Assembly (NCBI RefSeq): GCF_023715415.1
Contig: NZ_JAMBOB010000009.1
Location: 62,001 to 126,000, forward strand
Reading direction: 5' to 3'
DNA: 64,000 nt
Source of the DNA: Neobacillus niacini
GTDB taxonomy: Bacteria > Bacillota > Bacilli > Bacillales > Cytobacillaceae
The notes beneath the pieces are model-generated. The model searched no databases and was not told the origin of the DNA. It saw only the letters and a list, made by a program, of their open reading frames with translations. Every line of letters starts with the position of its first letter. Within the stretch, counting starts at the first letter, position 1. The position numbers and the translations under genes are program-made. Below are positions 1-7,683 of the stretch, piece after piece.

Positions 1-2
1 TC

Positions 3-203
3 AATGATGTAGATTCCTGCTGTTACACACATGATTTATGTCTGAAACGTGGTAAATCCCCTTGTTACTGTGATAAACAATTTATGGATTGCCTTCGGTC
101 TAAAATCAATCCTTGTACAAAAAAGGGCAGACAGGCAAATGTTATGTATAAATTCATGAAACTAAAGACCGGTTTCACATGTGGCCATCATAATAGATGC
201 TAG
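3..203 (+). CDS. Phospholipase A2-like protein, C-terminal part (5' end outside window)
   Basis: The frame is open from the left edge to the TAG at 201-203, leaving 66 residues of the C-terminus. It contains CCYTHDLC, an exact match to the phospholipase A2 histidine active-site pattern CCxxHxxC, followed by CYCDKQFMDC, which fits the aspartate active-site pattern C-x-C-D-x5-C. In that family the His/Asp pair with Ca2+ hydrolyses the sn-2 ester of phospholipids. Nine cysteines in 66 residues suggest a disulphide-stabilised secreted fold, and the end is GHHNRC. The Ca2+-binding loop and any signal peptide would lie upstream of the window. Other Cys-rich proteins are possible, but having both catalytic signatures in the right order makes this call good. 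Confidence 0.75.
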   Translation, partial: NDVDSCCYTHDLCLKRGKSPCYCDKQFMDCLRSKINPCTKKGRQANVMYKFMKLKTGFTCGHHNRC

Positions 204-252
204 GTTAATATTACTTGTGAATCCTATATAGTTTTCCGTATTATATCTCTGA

Positions 253-298
253 TATAATAGTTACTAGAAGTAGTGTCCTATGTAAGGCACTACTTTTT
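253..298 (+). promoter_or_regulatory. TATAAT box followed by a 5'-leader hairpin ahead of the GGDEF gene
   Basis: A perfect TATAAT lies at 253-258, without a good -35. Just downstream is a hairpin: AGTAGTG (269-275) pairs with CACTACT (288-294), CCT pairs with AGG inside, and TTTT follows. It looks like a small terminator or attenuator at the very start of the leader of the diguanylate cyclase gene. It could instead be the terminator of the upstream phospholipase-like gene. Confidence 0.4.
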
Positions 299-322
299 CC
301 TAGTGGGGAGATGAAAAATACC

Positions 323-1360
323 ATGTTAAAAAAATTCGGATCACTAAATGAGCTTAAGATACGTATTTATCTTTGGGTTGTCCCATGTATTATTATTTCT
401 CTCATCTCTAATACACTTTTACAAAATAGTGATGCCATATTTGAATTTGATTTTATCATTAATAATACTCTCTCAATTTGGTTTATCATCAGTTGGTTTT
501 TATTATACAAAAGACTTTTTATTCAATTTGCTGAGTACTCCAATTTGGCATTAGTCAGTTTTTATCATGTTACGACTTTTTTTGACGCTGTCCGCAACTA
601 TATGGCAGTATCAGGCGGGTCTCTCGGAGATTTTATTATCTGGATGCCGATTATAACCTTGTTCTTTTTCTTAACTTTAGGAACAAAAAGAGGGTTATAT
701 TATTCTATCATTATTTTTCTTACAACGTTTGTTATGGGAATTATGTATATCAATAGCCTATCCTCAGAATCCATTGATTCGTTAGGTCAATTTTACTTTG
801 CCAATCTTGTTTACATTATCGTTCTCTATTATGCTCAGCATGTATTTAAGACGTATGCTGACCTCGAAATGTTTAAAAAGCACGCTTATTATGATTCATT
901 AACGAGAATTGCTAGTCGTCTATTGATTGATGAATGGCTGGAAAAGAAGCTCAAGGCTTTTCGATATAAAAAAGAGGGGTTCTCCGTTATTTTCTTTGAC
1001 ATTGATCATTTTAAGCTGGTCAATGATAACTATGGGCATAAAATGGGTGATGAAGTTCTGGTAGAGTTGGCGGAAATCATTCAACAACAGCTTACCAATC
1101 GAGAGCTATTTGGACGTTGGGGCGGGGAAGAGTTCATTATTATCTCGAATACAGTTGGCGAAGAAACCCTTAAGCTTGCCGAGCATTTAAGAGAGGTTGT
1201 TTCAAAACACAGTTTCAAAGGAGCAGGAAAACTTACAGCAAGTTTTGGAGTTACCAATTCTAATCCAGGTGACACTATAGATTCGTTATTAAACCGTGCA
1301 GATAAAGGTTTATACCAGTGTAAAAACTGCGGAAGAAATCAAGTTAGTTATATCAAATAA
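323..1360 (+). CDS. Membrane-anchored diguanylate cyclase (GGDEF domain)
   Basis: This protein of about 345 residues has an N-terminal block of roughly five hydrophobic helices (about residues 15-175) and a C-terminal GGDEF domain, expected to make cyclic di-GMP from two GTP at the membrane. The signature is GGEEF, encoded at 1121-1135, an active variant of GGDEF. The FFDIDHFKLVNDNYGH and GLYQCKNCGRNQV blocks are also typical. The product-inhibition I-site (RxxD five residues before the signature) is absent: the local sequence is RELFGRW. The ATG at 311 directly abuts GGGGAG (305-310), so the ATG at 323 is the better start. The N-terminal sensor block is not a family I recognise. Confidence 0.85.
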   Translation: MLKKFGSLNELKIRIYLWVVPCIIISLISNTLLQNSDAIFEFDFIINNTLSIWFIISWFLLYKRLFIQFAEYSNLALVSFYHVTTFFDAVRNYMAVSGGSLGDFIIWMPIITLFFFLTLGTKRGLYYSIIIFLTTFVMGIMYINSLSSESIDSLGQFYFANLVYIIVLYYAQHVFKTYADLEMFKKHAYYDSLTRIASRLLIDEWLEKKLKAFRYKKEGFSVIFFDIDHFKLVNDNYGHKMGDEVLVELAEIIQQQLTNRELFGRWGGEEFIIISNTVGEETLKLAEHLREVVSKHSFKGAGKLTASFGVTNSNPGDTIDSLLNRADKGLYQCKNCGRNQVSYIK

Positions 1361-1396
1361 TGGGTTGGTGCCGAAATAAGGCACCAACCCATTTTA
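1360..1396 (+). terminator. Rho-independent terminator of the diguanylate cyclase gene
   Basis: A 12-bp perfect stem (1361-1372 with 1380-1391, GGGTTGGTGCC arm) with a 7-nt loop is followed by TTTT, immediately after the stop codon. Confidence 0.85.
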
Positions 1397-1410
1397 ATTT
1401 GTTCTAAATA

Positions 1411-1720
1411 AAAAAGGGCCAGGTACACGTGTACCTGGCTAAATTATGGGAAGTTTTAAGAATAAGGTTCCTTAAACCTTAAGACTCAAATAAGTTATCT
1501 TTATATTATGATAAACATTTGTAGAAATTATAGAGAAGTTATGTGGAATTTGTGAAGATGAATTTTGGCAAAAAAAAGGATTGGTACACTCAGTACCAAT
1601 CAAATTATGGGAAGTTTTTAAGAATAAGGTTCCTAAAACCTAAGTCTCAAATAAGTTACCTTTATAATAAGATAAATATTTGTAGAAATTATAGAGAAGT
1701 TATGTGGAATTTGTGAAGAT
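1411..1720 (+). repeat. Two-copy tandem repeat (offset 161 bp), each led by a hairpin
   Basis: Copy 1 is about 1411-1559 and copy 2 about 1570-1720. Each begins with an A-run and a 9-bp hairpin. In copy 1 GCCAGGTAC/GTACCTGGC (1418-1439) forms a perfect 22-bp palindrome. In copy 2 GATTGGTAC/GTACCAATC spans 1579-1601. The arms differ in sequence but keep pairing. About 120 bp of closely matching sequence follows, beginning AAATTATGGG and ending TTTGTGAAGAT, with a second small stem AGGTT/AACCT. I see no reading frame. It fills the 440-bp gap between the cyclase and the secreted-protein gene. Confidence 0.8.
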
Positions 1721-1804
1721 AAAAAATCTATTCTAAAGAGTGAAAATGGTTAAAATATCTAATAATAAAATGTCAGTTTCACTATATTATTAGGAGATGA
1801 TTTT

Positions 1805-2461
1805 TTGAAAAAACGATTATCTAGATTCATGCCTTTGTTTCTTTCATTTGTGTTAATCTTCCCAGCTTTCACAAAGGCGGAAGAGAACAAACCGGTCGAG
1901 CAGGTAACCGCAGAACGGCCACTAACTCAGAAAACTGTCCAGCTTAGGGTTGATTTGAGGCATCTTTGGAATGAACACGCTTTTTGGACAGAAAAGTTTG
2001 TTGTTAGTTCAATTGCAGGGCTAGAGGATCAAAAACAAGTACTGGCAAGATTATTGAAAAACCAGGATGACTTTGGGAATGCAATTAAACCTTTCTATGG
2101 AGAGGATGCAGGTAACAAGCTTGCACAGTTGTTAAGGGGGCATATTTTAATTGCCGGCAAGGTAGTAACTGCAGCGAAAAGCGGGAATCAGGCTGACCTC
2201 AAAAAATACAATGCTGAATGGTTTAAAAATGCAGATGATATTACCAACTTTTTAACTGCCGCAAATCCAAATTATAATAAAAAAGAATTAAATGACATGA
2301 TGTATATGCATTTAAAACTGATTACTGATGGTGTGGTTGCGAAACTGAAAAAGGATTGGAATGCGAATATAACAGCCTTAGACAATAATCAAGAACATCT
2401 AATGCATATGTCAGATTTCCTTGCTGAAGGAATTATCAAGCAGTTTCCAAATAAGTTTTAA
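1805..2461 (+). CDS. Secreted helical protein of unknown function
   Basis: This 218-residue protein has a typical Sec signal peptide (MKKR start, hydrophobic stretch, cleavage probably after FTKA near residue 25). The mature part is rich in helix-forming residues, with WNEHAFWTE, NQDDFGNAIKPFYG and NADDITNFLTAANPNY blocks. I recognise this as an uncharacterised Firmicutes family, sometimes mis-annotated as acetylglutamate kinase or glycosyltransferase, probably a four-helix bundle. No catalytic motif is obvious; several His/Glu pairs (WNEHAFW, MYMHLKL, EHLMHM) could bind a metal, which is speculation. The start is TTG at 1805, eight bases after AGGAG (1792-1796). Confidence 0.7.
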   Translation: MKKRLSRFMPLFLSFVLIFPAFTKAEENKPVEQVTAERPLTQKTVQLRVDLRHLWNEHAFWTEKFVVSSIAGLEDQKQVLARLLKNQDDFGNAIKPFYGEDAGNKLAQLLRGHILIAGKVVTAAKSGNQADLKKYNAEWFKNADDITNFLTAANPNYNKKELNDMMYMHLKLITDGVVAKLKKDWNANITALDNNQEHLMHMSDFLAEGIIKQFPNKF

Positions 2462-2462
2462 C

Positions 2463-2504
2463 AAAAAATGGAGCCCAACAGTATAGTTGGGACTCCATTT
2501 TTTT
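2463..2504. terminator. Bidirectional terminator between secreted-protein gene and pbuG
   Basis: TGGAG and CCAAC arms (2469-2479) pair with GTTGGG and CTCCA (2486-2497), with one unpaired base per arm. A-runs lie on the left and T-runs on the right, so it serves both converging genes. The pbuG stop codon lies inside the T-run. Confidence 0.85.
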
Positions 2505-3804
2505 AATGTGGTAAGAATGCAAGCTGATAAAAGAACAATACGGCGAATACAAAGAGAAGCGGGTGAACTTCACGCCATTTTCCTTTGGCAATCTTTAGGA
2601 GCGGATAGCTGATGAAACCAAGTGCAATTCCAGTTGCAATGCTCGAGGTTAACGGCATACTCAGAATTACTAGGAATGCAGGAAAAGCTTCGTCTAATTC
2701 GTTCCATTTAATCTTTGCAATGCTTCCCATCATCATGCTGCCAACAATAATAAGAGCAGGTGCGGTAATCGCAGAAATCCCTGACACAGCACTAACAAGA
2801 GGTCCAAAGAATGCTGACAAAATAAATAAGACAGCAACGGTAAGAGAAGTTAAGCCTGTTCGCCCTCCTGCCGCAACTCCTGAGGTGGATTCAATATAGG
2901 CTGTTGTTGGACTTGTACCAAACATGGCACCAATTGAGGTTGCAACTGAATCGGAAAGCAGGGCTTGGCGTGCACGCGGGAATTTCCCGTTTTTCATTAA
3001 TCCAGCCTGATGGGCAACACCAATCATTGTGCCAGTGGTGTCAAAGATTGTTACTAAAATAAATGAAAAAACAACGGCATAAAGACTGTGCTCGATGACA
3101 TCACTTAAAGCTGTAATCGGATTCCCTACGATTAATCCCTCAGGAAGAGAAGGAAGTGCTACAAATCCTTGATCAAAAGAAAGCTGATTCGTAAAAAAGG
3201 CAATGAGCCCAGTAATAATCATTCCAAAAAATAAAGCTCCATTGATTCGCAGCACCATCAGTATTAATGTAATGGCCAGTCCGACGATTGCAAGCGCTGC
3301 TGAAGGAGATTTTAGGTCACCTAATCCGACTAGATTGGTAGGATGGGCAGTAATGATATGCGTAAGCCTTAACCCAATAAACGCAATAAATAAACCAATT
3401 CCTGCTGTAATCCCGTGTTTGAGGTTTTCTGGAATCGCATCAATTAATTTTTCTCTAAAAGGTGTTAATGACAAGATAACAAAAATGATACCGGCAATAA
3501 AAACAGCAGCAAAGGCTGTTTCATAGTTAATATTTTGCCCGCCGCCAACAACTGAATAGGCGAAGTATGCGTTAAGCCCCATTCCAGGTGCAATGGCGAT
3601 TGGATAATTTGCGAATAATGCCATCCAAAGTGTCCCAACAACTGCAGAGATAATCGTTGCTGTAAATACTTGTTCGAAGGGTACACCTGCATCTGCAAGA
3701 ATGACTGGGTTCACAACAACGATGTAAACCATTGTAAAGAAGGTCGTTATTCCAGCAAGTAGTTCTGTTTTTGTATTTGTTTGATTTTCTTTAAGGTTAA
3801 ACAT
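2503..3804 (-). CDS. pbuG: Purine permease of the AzgA/NCS2 family (hypoxanthine/guanine)
   Basis: This 433-residue, highly hydrophobic protein has about 12-14 membrane segments. It begins with the AzgA-type pattern TELLAGITTFFTMVYIVVVNP and has PGMGLNAYFAYSVV and GTSPTTAYIESTSGVAAGGRTG, the nucleobase-binding signature regions of PbuG/AzgA permeases. It should import hypoxanthine and guanine with protons. The start ATG at 3804 follows GGAGGA. The promoter is visible upstream, and I found no purine riboswitch in the short leader, unlike many pbuG genes. PbuO, a close paralogue, is the main alternative. Confidence 0.88.
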   Translation of the reverse strand: MFNLKENQTNTKTELLAGITTFFTMVYIVVVNPVILADAGVPFEQVFTATIISAVVGTLWMALFANYPIAIAPGMGLNAYFAYSVVGGGQNINYETAFAAVFIAGIIFVILSLTPFREKLIDAIPENLKHGITAGIGLFIAFIGLRLTHIITAHPTNLVGLGDLKSPSAALAIVGLAITLILMVLRINGALFFGMIITGLIAFFTNQLSFDQGFVALPSLPEGLIVGNPITALSDVIEHSLYAVVFSFILVTIFDTTGTMIGVAHQAGLMKNGKFPRARQALLSDSVATSIGAMFGTSPTTAYIESTSGVAAGGRTGLTSLTVAVLFILSAFFGPLVSAVSGISAITAPALIIVGSMMMGSIAKIKWNELDEAFPAFLVILSMPLTSSIATGIALGFISYPLLKIAKGKWREVHPLLFVFAVLFFYQLAFLPH

Positions 3805-3845
3805 AAGATTCCTCCAAAAGGCGAATGTTTTTTAACAACTTTTAT

Positions 3846-3874
3846 ATAATATTCGTTTTTGGTGAGAATTTCAA
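3846..3874 (-). promoter_or_regulatory. Sigma-A promoter of pbuG
   Basis: Reading the minus strand, TTGAAA (3874-3869) and TATTAT (3851-3846) are separated by exactly 17 bp. The leader to the ATG is only about 35 nt. Confidence 0.7.
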
Positions 3875-3888
3875 TCCTTCTTATTATA

Positions 3889-3910
3889 AAAAAGAACAAT
3901 ACGCTCTTTT
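3889..3910 (-). terminator. Terminator of the nucleotidyltransferase gene
   Basis: On the minus strand AAAAGAGC pairs with GTTCTTTT (one G-U pair) around a short loop and runs into T residues, just past the stop codon at 3914. Confidence 0.55.
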
Positions 3911-3913
3911 GGT

Positions 3914-4708
3914 TTATCCCCAAACCTCATCGAGTGTCATTTGAAATAACTGATTTAAAAGTTCAGTAGGGTCGGGTATTTCGACTACTAAATCTTTAAC
4001 ATATGCCTCTAAATGCTGTATTTCATTTTCAAGGAACTGATGGATGACCTCGGTCCTAGGAGTATGAGCAAGAACTTCACCAGCCATTTTTTGTTTGATT
4101 AGGTCGTCTATGATTGTTCGAATCTCCCCAGTTGGAAGGAGATTTTCAAGCAGCTGACTAAATCCATTAGGGGGAAATTCTTTATACGTTTCAATCCATT
4201 TGGCAGCCAAGAGCGGCCTAAATATGTTGAAGTACCTTTTTATTTTCACTTCCTCGCGCTTTAAATGATCGCGGTAATTCCCTTTTGCCATTTTTAAATA
4301 ATGATGGATTCCGGAAATGGGAGAAAAAATTTGGCTCTCCATCTCTTTCATTTTTTTGATGGTATCGTATGCCTGGTAATAAACGATATTGGCATGAAGC
4401 CACTCCAAAAGCGGTGGATTAGATTTGCGAAATAATCGTAACGCTTTCGTTAGTTCCCAGCCATTTAAATCCAGTAGCTTGTCCACCGGTATGGAAAGCT
4501 TATCATGTTTGGGTACCTCGAGCACATCCCGCCGCTGATCAATTGAGAGATACCATTCTCTTTTATGAATATAAATAAACCGGATATCGTAATCACTTTC
4601 CTTCGACGGGAAGCCCCAGGCTCTGCTACCCGATTCGCAGGCATAAAGGATTTTCACATCATAGTCTTTTTCAATTTGCTCCAGTACCATTACGATATGT
4701 TCTTTCAT
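3914..4708 (-). CDS. Predicted nucleotidyltransferase (YcgL/RlaP-like, polymerase-beta fold)
   Basis: This 264-residue protein carries GSRAWGFPSKESDYDIR near residue 30, the G-S plus D-x-D pattern of DNA polymerase beta-type nucleotidyltransferases; the two Asp residues would bind Mg2+ and NTP. Overall it resembles Bacillus YcgL and the RlaP family proposed in RNA repair. The frame stays open 61 codons upstream, but that extension would overlap the divergent gene at 4779. The ATG at 4708 has AGAGAGG about nine bases upstream, so it is preferred. It is a single-gene transcript; the substrate is unknown. Confidence 0.75.
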   Translation of the reverse strand: MKEHIVMVLEQIEKDYDVKILYACESGSRAWGFPSKESDYDIRFIYIHKREWYLSIDQRRDVLEVPKHDKLSIPVDKLLDLNGWELTKALRLFRKSNPPLLEWLHANIVYYQAYDTIKKMKEMESQIFSPISGIHHYLKMAKGNYRDHLKREEVKIKRYFNIFRPLLAAKWIETYKEFPPNGFSQLLENLLPTGEIRTIIDDLIKQKMAGEVLAHTPRTEVIHQFLENEIQHLEAYVKDLVVEIPDPTELLNQLFQMTLDEVWG

Positions 4709-4778
4709 TTGTAATACCTCTCTGATTGCTGAATATATAAACAATAGGTCCTTATTCCTTTTAATAGGGGGTGTTAAA

Positions 4779-5225
4779 ATGTTATCAAGACAATTAATTA
4801 TATACTTTCTGCTTTGTTTAGTTGCAATGTTAATGGTGAAGGAATTTTCATTTAGTCCGGAATCCTTTTCAGGTAACGGTAATCCAGTCATTTTGCTATT
4901 TCCCTTTGTCCTGCTGACGTTTGGACTTTTTGGATATGAATTATTTCTAAAAATTAAGGAAGCTTCTTATAAAGAAGCTGCTTGGCGGATTATCGTACTG
5001 TGCTCCTTTATCGTCCTTGTTGCTGCGTGTGTCTTAGAGTTTGTGTATTTTAATGAATTAATTCAGAAATTAGGTGGGCCACCCACGAATCATGCATCAC
5101 GAATTTATCACTTTCCATGGGTAAATCAATACACAAATACGATATTTATTAATTTTTATACCTTCCTCATTTACTCTTCTATATTGACATTCTTCACATC
5201 ATTATTTCGCTGGAAAAAAACTTAA
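4779..5225 (+). CDS. Four-helix membrane protein of unknown function
   Basis: This 148-residue protein has four predicted membrane segments (about 8-25, 38-56, 70-90 and 122-140). The loop between helices 3 and 4 carries GGPPTNHASRIYHFPWVNQYTN, the most distinctive part, with two His residues. The start at 4779 follows GGGGGT. It is divergent from the nucleotidyltransferase gene, with about 70 bp between starts. I do not recognise the family and see no enzymatic motif. Confidence 0.6.
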   Translation: MLSRQLIIYFLLCLVAMLMVKEFSFSPESFSGNGNPVILLFPFVLLTFGLFGYELFLKIKEASYKEAAWRIIVLCSFIVLVAACVLEFVYFNELIQKLGGPPTNHASRIYHFPWVNQYTNTIFINFYTFLIYSSILTFFTSLFRWKKT

Positions 5226-5375
5226 TACTTCTAAAAAACAAAATGTTTTGTGTTGTTATTTCCATAAAAATTGAACTATAATAGGGTTATAAGTGTTCAC
5301 AAAATTGTCGAATTTATATCCTTGAAATAATTGAAATACGGTAAACCTAATGGGTAGATATGGAGGGAACGAAAA

Positions 5376-5606
5376 ATGATTAGAATGGCTGTTGCGGGTG
5401 TTTTGGGTTTTGTTCTAATTTTTATTGAAAGCTTGATTGTGATGAAACTGAAAGGTTATCATGGCATCGAGTTCGGAGGCTTAGCACCGTTTATCAACGT
5501 GTGGGCCATGAATTTCTTCCTTGTATTTGCTATCATCACCCAAATAACAAATTGGTACCAAGATCGTGTAGGTTTTGAAGGTGGAGAAGAAGATAATAGT
5601 TATTAA
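5376..5606 (+). CDS. Small two-helix membrane protein, unknown
   Basis: This 76-residue protein has hydrophobic helices at about 4-23 and 40-58 and an acidic tail (FEGGEEDNSY). GGAGGGA about nine bases before the ATG gives a strong ribosome binding site. It stands alone between a short 150-bp AT-rich gap and a shared terminator. No family is recognised; the length and composition suit a genuine small membrane protein. Confidence 0.6.
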   Translation: MIRMAVAGVLGFVLIFIESLIVMKLKGYHGIEFGGLAPFINVWAMNFFLVFAIITQITNWYQDRVGFEGGEEDNSY

Positions 5607-5607
5607 T

Positions 5608-5649
5608 AAAAAATGAGCCTCAATCATTTTGTGATGGAGGCTCATTTTT
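5608..5649. terminator. Bidirectional terminator between small membrane protein and doxX
   Basis: ATGAGCCTC pairs with GAGGCTCAT, with an inner ATCA/TGAT extension. The hairpin is flanked by A-runs on the left and T-runs on the right. Confidence 0.85.
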
Positions 5650-5650
5650 G

Positions 5651-6163
5651 TTATGCATGTTGTTTTGCAGGTTCTTTCCCTTTGAAAACAGTTTTGCGTA
5701 AGAATGGAACCACCCAGCGGTCAAGACCAATGCGACCTGCATTGTAACCAGCTGTTAAGATGATGAAACCTAAGAAAATGTCAGTTGGGTTATGAGATAC
5801 TGTTCCTGCTAAGAAGAAAGAGAAGTTCATCACAAGACCAAAGAACATAGCTGTGGTTGTTAAACAGCCTAGTAGAAGTCCTAAGCCGATTAATGTTTCG
5901 CCCCAAGGAACAATGGTGTTGAATACATCAATATTTGGTAATGCAAAGCTTTCTAAGAAGTTAACATACCAGCTGTAAACCATGTTGCCATCTGGACCTT
6001 TAACAGGATTCTTTACTGCATTAGCTAGAAAACCTGAAGCATCAAATGCACCACTCTGTAATTTTCCTAATCCTGCTGTGAACCAAGAATAGCCAAGGTA
6101 TAAACGAATAACAGTTAAAATAGCTGCAGAAATCTTATTTTCTCTTAAAAAAGTGTTAAACAT
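5651..6163 (-). CDS. DoxX-family membrane protein
   Basis: This 170-residue protein has four hydrophobic helices. The first segment contains IRLYLGYSWFTAGLGKL, the usual DoxX signature with a conserved Arg and a kinked helix, and there is a long extracytoplasmic loop (about 45-75) between helices 1 and 2. DoxX proteins accompany quinone, thiol or electrophile stress systems, or act as quinol oxidase subunits in other lineages; the exact activity here is unknown. The start is at 6163 after AAGAAGGAATTC. The promoter overlaps a palindrome (6206-6218), suggesting repressor control. Confidence 0.78.
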   Translation of the reverse strand: MFNTFLRENKISAAILTVIRLYLGYSWFTAGLGKLQSGAFDASGFLANAVKNPVKGPDGNMVYSWYVNFLESFALPNIDVFNTIVPWGETLIGLGLLLGCLTTTAMFFGLVMNFSFFLAGTVSHNPTDIFLGFIILTAGYNAGRIGLDRWVVPFLRKTVFKGKEPAKQHA

Positions 6164-6205
6164 AATGAATTCCTTCTTTCAATAATTTAATTTAATTTGT
6201 ATTTG

Positions 6206-6249
6206 ATAGTCATACTATAAATGATAGCTGTGGTTAACAACATGGTTGT
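6206..6249 (-). promoter_or_regulatory. doxX promoter with two candidate operators
   Basis: On the minus strand TTGTTA (6240-6235) and TAGTAT (6217-6212) have a 17-bp spacer. The -10 lies inside the palindrome ATAGT-CAT-ACTAT (6206-6218), and the -35 overlaps a second palindrome ACAAC-ATG-GTTGT (6237-6249). Both are 5-3-5 designs suited to a small winged-helix repressor. The regulator is not identified. Confidence 0.45.
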
Positions 6250-6659
6250 AGTGATAAGTTCACACTTTGTTAAAAATGATTTGACAGAATCATGAACGAC
6301 TTAGTTCATATTCATTTTGAAGCATCTCCTTGTTAAATATGTTTTAGATATTTACTACACTGCTAATATAACAAATTAATCTTGAATTGAGGGTAATTTG
6401 CTCACTATTTCACATATCTGTAAAAAAGATTTGAACAAATTGTTAACAAGTCTGTCTTTCAGAAATAACAGAGGCTGCTCTTCATTTCGGATATTCCCTT
6501 TAAAACCTTCATCTTATGCGAAATACCATCGACAAGGAAGTCATTTAAAAAAAGTTGTTTTCGCATAGATTAGTGTTATCAAACAGATATAATTCTAGGC
6601 TTTTTAAAAAGTCAGCTGATTTGGACTCGAATGCCTTTGGATTACCAAACCAATCTTAA

Positions 6660-6860
6660 TACGGCCAGGAAGATTCATCCTCAATCAAGGGTCTTGAGGA
6701 CAAATCATACCGAGCCGTCAGAAAGATTTGTCCTTAATCGAGGGCCTTGAGGACAAATCACACTGAGTGGTCAGAAAGATTTGTCCTCAATCGAGGGTCT
6801 TGAGGTCTAATCATACCGTCCCTCAGAAAGATTCGTCCTTAAATAAGGATATTGTACTAG
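6660..6860. repeat. Array of four ~53-bp hairpin repeats (family 1)
   Basis: Units begin AGATTTGTCC (or a variant) at about 6671, 6724, 6778 and 6830. In the best unit GATTTGTCCT pairs with AGGACAAATC around a GAGGG-containing loop. The linker between units contains CGTC/CTCAGAA. The same repeat family returns at 32070-32575. The remaining gap (about 6250-6660) shows nothing I recognise. Confidence 0.8.
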
Positions 6861-6896
6861 TAGCAACAAAGTTTATGAAAAGGGCATTAAAAACTC

Positions 6897-6943
6897 TTGC
6901 TAAAACTAATTGTATTAGTTAAAATAAAACTAATAATATTAGT
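6897..6943 (+). promoter_or_regulatory. Promoter with double TetR-type operator
   Basis: TTGCTA (6897-6902) and TAAAAT (6920-6925) have a 17-bp spacer. ACTAAT-TGT-ATTAGT (6905-6919) fills the spacer, and ACTAAT-AAT-ATTAGT (6929-6943) lies over the expected start site, 24 bp centre to centre. Both are perfect 6-3-6 palindromes. They are the obvious target of the TetR regulator encoded second in the operon, giving substrate-induced autoregulation. Confidence 0.8.
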
Positions 6944-6961
6944 CAAAAGGAGTCGATTAGG

Positions 6962-7669
6962 GTGAGAATGCTCAATAATGGATTTTTGTATCAGGTAACA
7001 TTTATGGCAAGTGTCTTTCCCGTCAATTGTTATTTGGTTGAGGAAGAGGATGGATTGACATTAATTGATGTAGCACTGCCTTACAGTATGAAGGGAATAT
7101 TTAGGGCGGCGGAAGTGATTGGAAAGCCAATCACAAAAATTGTTTTAACCCATGCACATGAGGATCATGTGGGGGCGCTAGATAAGATAAAGGAAGAACT
7201 CACGGATGTGCCTGTTTATATTTCGATGAGGGATAACAAAATAATGAATGGTGACACAACACTTGAAGAGCACGAGCACCAAACTCCGATTAAGGGCGGT
7301 GTTCCGAAAAAGCTGAAGACCAGAGCGAATATTCTATTGAAAGAAGGAGACCTAATTGGATCATTGGCAGCCATTGAAACTCCTGGGCATACACCGGGTT
7401 CGATGTCTTTCATTGATTTACGCTCAAAAGCGCTGATAGCAGGGGATGCTTACCAAACTAGAGGGGGAATTGCTGTAGCTGGTGATATCGTGCCATGGTT
7501 TCCTTTTCCGGCCTTTGGAACATGGAGTAAAGAAACTTCTATAGTAAGTGCAAAGAAATTAGTGAATTATCAGCCTAAGCTGCTAGCTGTTGGACACGGT
7601 GAAATGCTTGAAAATCCGCTTAGGGAAATGCAACAGGCTATAAATCGACTAGAGCAGAAATTGAAATAA
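6962..7669 (+). CDS. MBL-fold metallo-hydrolase
   Basis: This 235-residue protein has the metallo-beta-lactamase motif THAHEDH (His64, His66, Asp68, His69), then GHTPG, AGDA and VGHGE, supplying the remaining ligands for two metal ions. The fold hydrolyses thioesters, lactones, phosphodiesters or similar bonds; the substrate is unknown. GTG at 6962 is nine bases after AAAGGAG and is preferred over the ATG at 6968. It is co-transcribed with the TetR gene 14 bp downstream, so it probably detoxifies or modifies the ligand that gene senses. Confidence 0.8.
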   Translation: MRMLNNGFLYQVTFMASVFPVNCYLVEEEDGLTLIDVALPYSMKGIFRAAEVIGKPITKIVLTHAHEDHVGALDKIKEELTDVPVYISMRDNKIMNGDTTLEEHEHQTPIKGGVPKKLKTRANILLKEGDLIGSLAAIETPGHTPGSMSFIDLRSKALIAGDAYQTRGGIAVAGDIVPWFPFPAFGTWSKETSIVSAKKLVNYQPKLLAVGHGEMLENPLREMQQAINRLEQKLK

Positions 7670-7683
7670 AGGGGTTTATGAAA

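Noticed and set aside
1418-1439. Palindrome as a second terminator of the diguanylate cyclase gene
   Set aside because: No T-run follows, and the hairpin belongs to the 161-bp tandem repeat; the true terminator is at 1360-1396.
3805-3860. Purine riboswitch in front of pbuG
   Set aside because: The leader is only about 35 nt after a good promoter and lacks the three-way junction motifs.
4709-4891. N-terminal 61-residue extension of the nucleotidyltransferase
   Set aside because: It would overlap the divergent membrane-protein gene and its promoter, and the ATG at 4708 has the better ribosome binding site.
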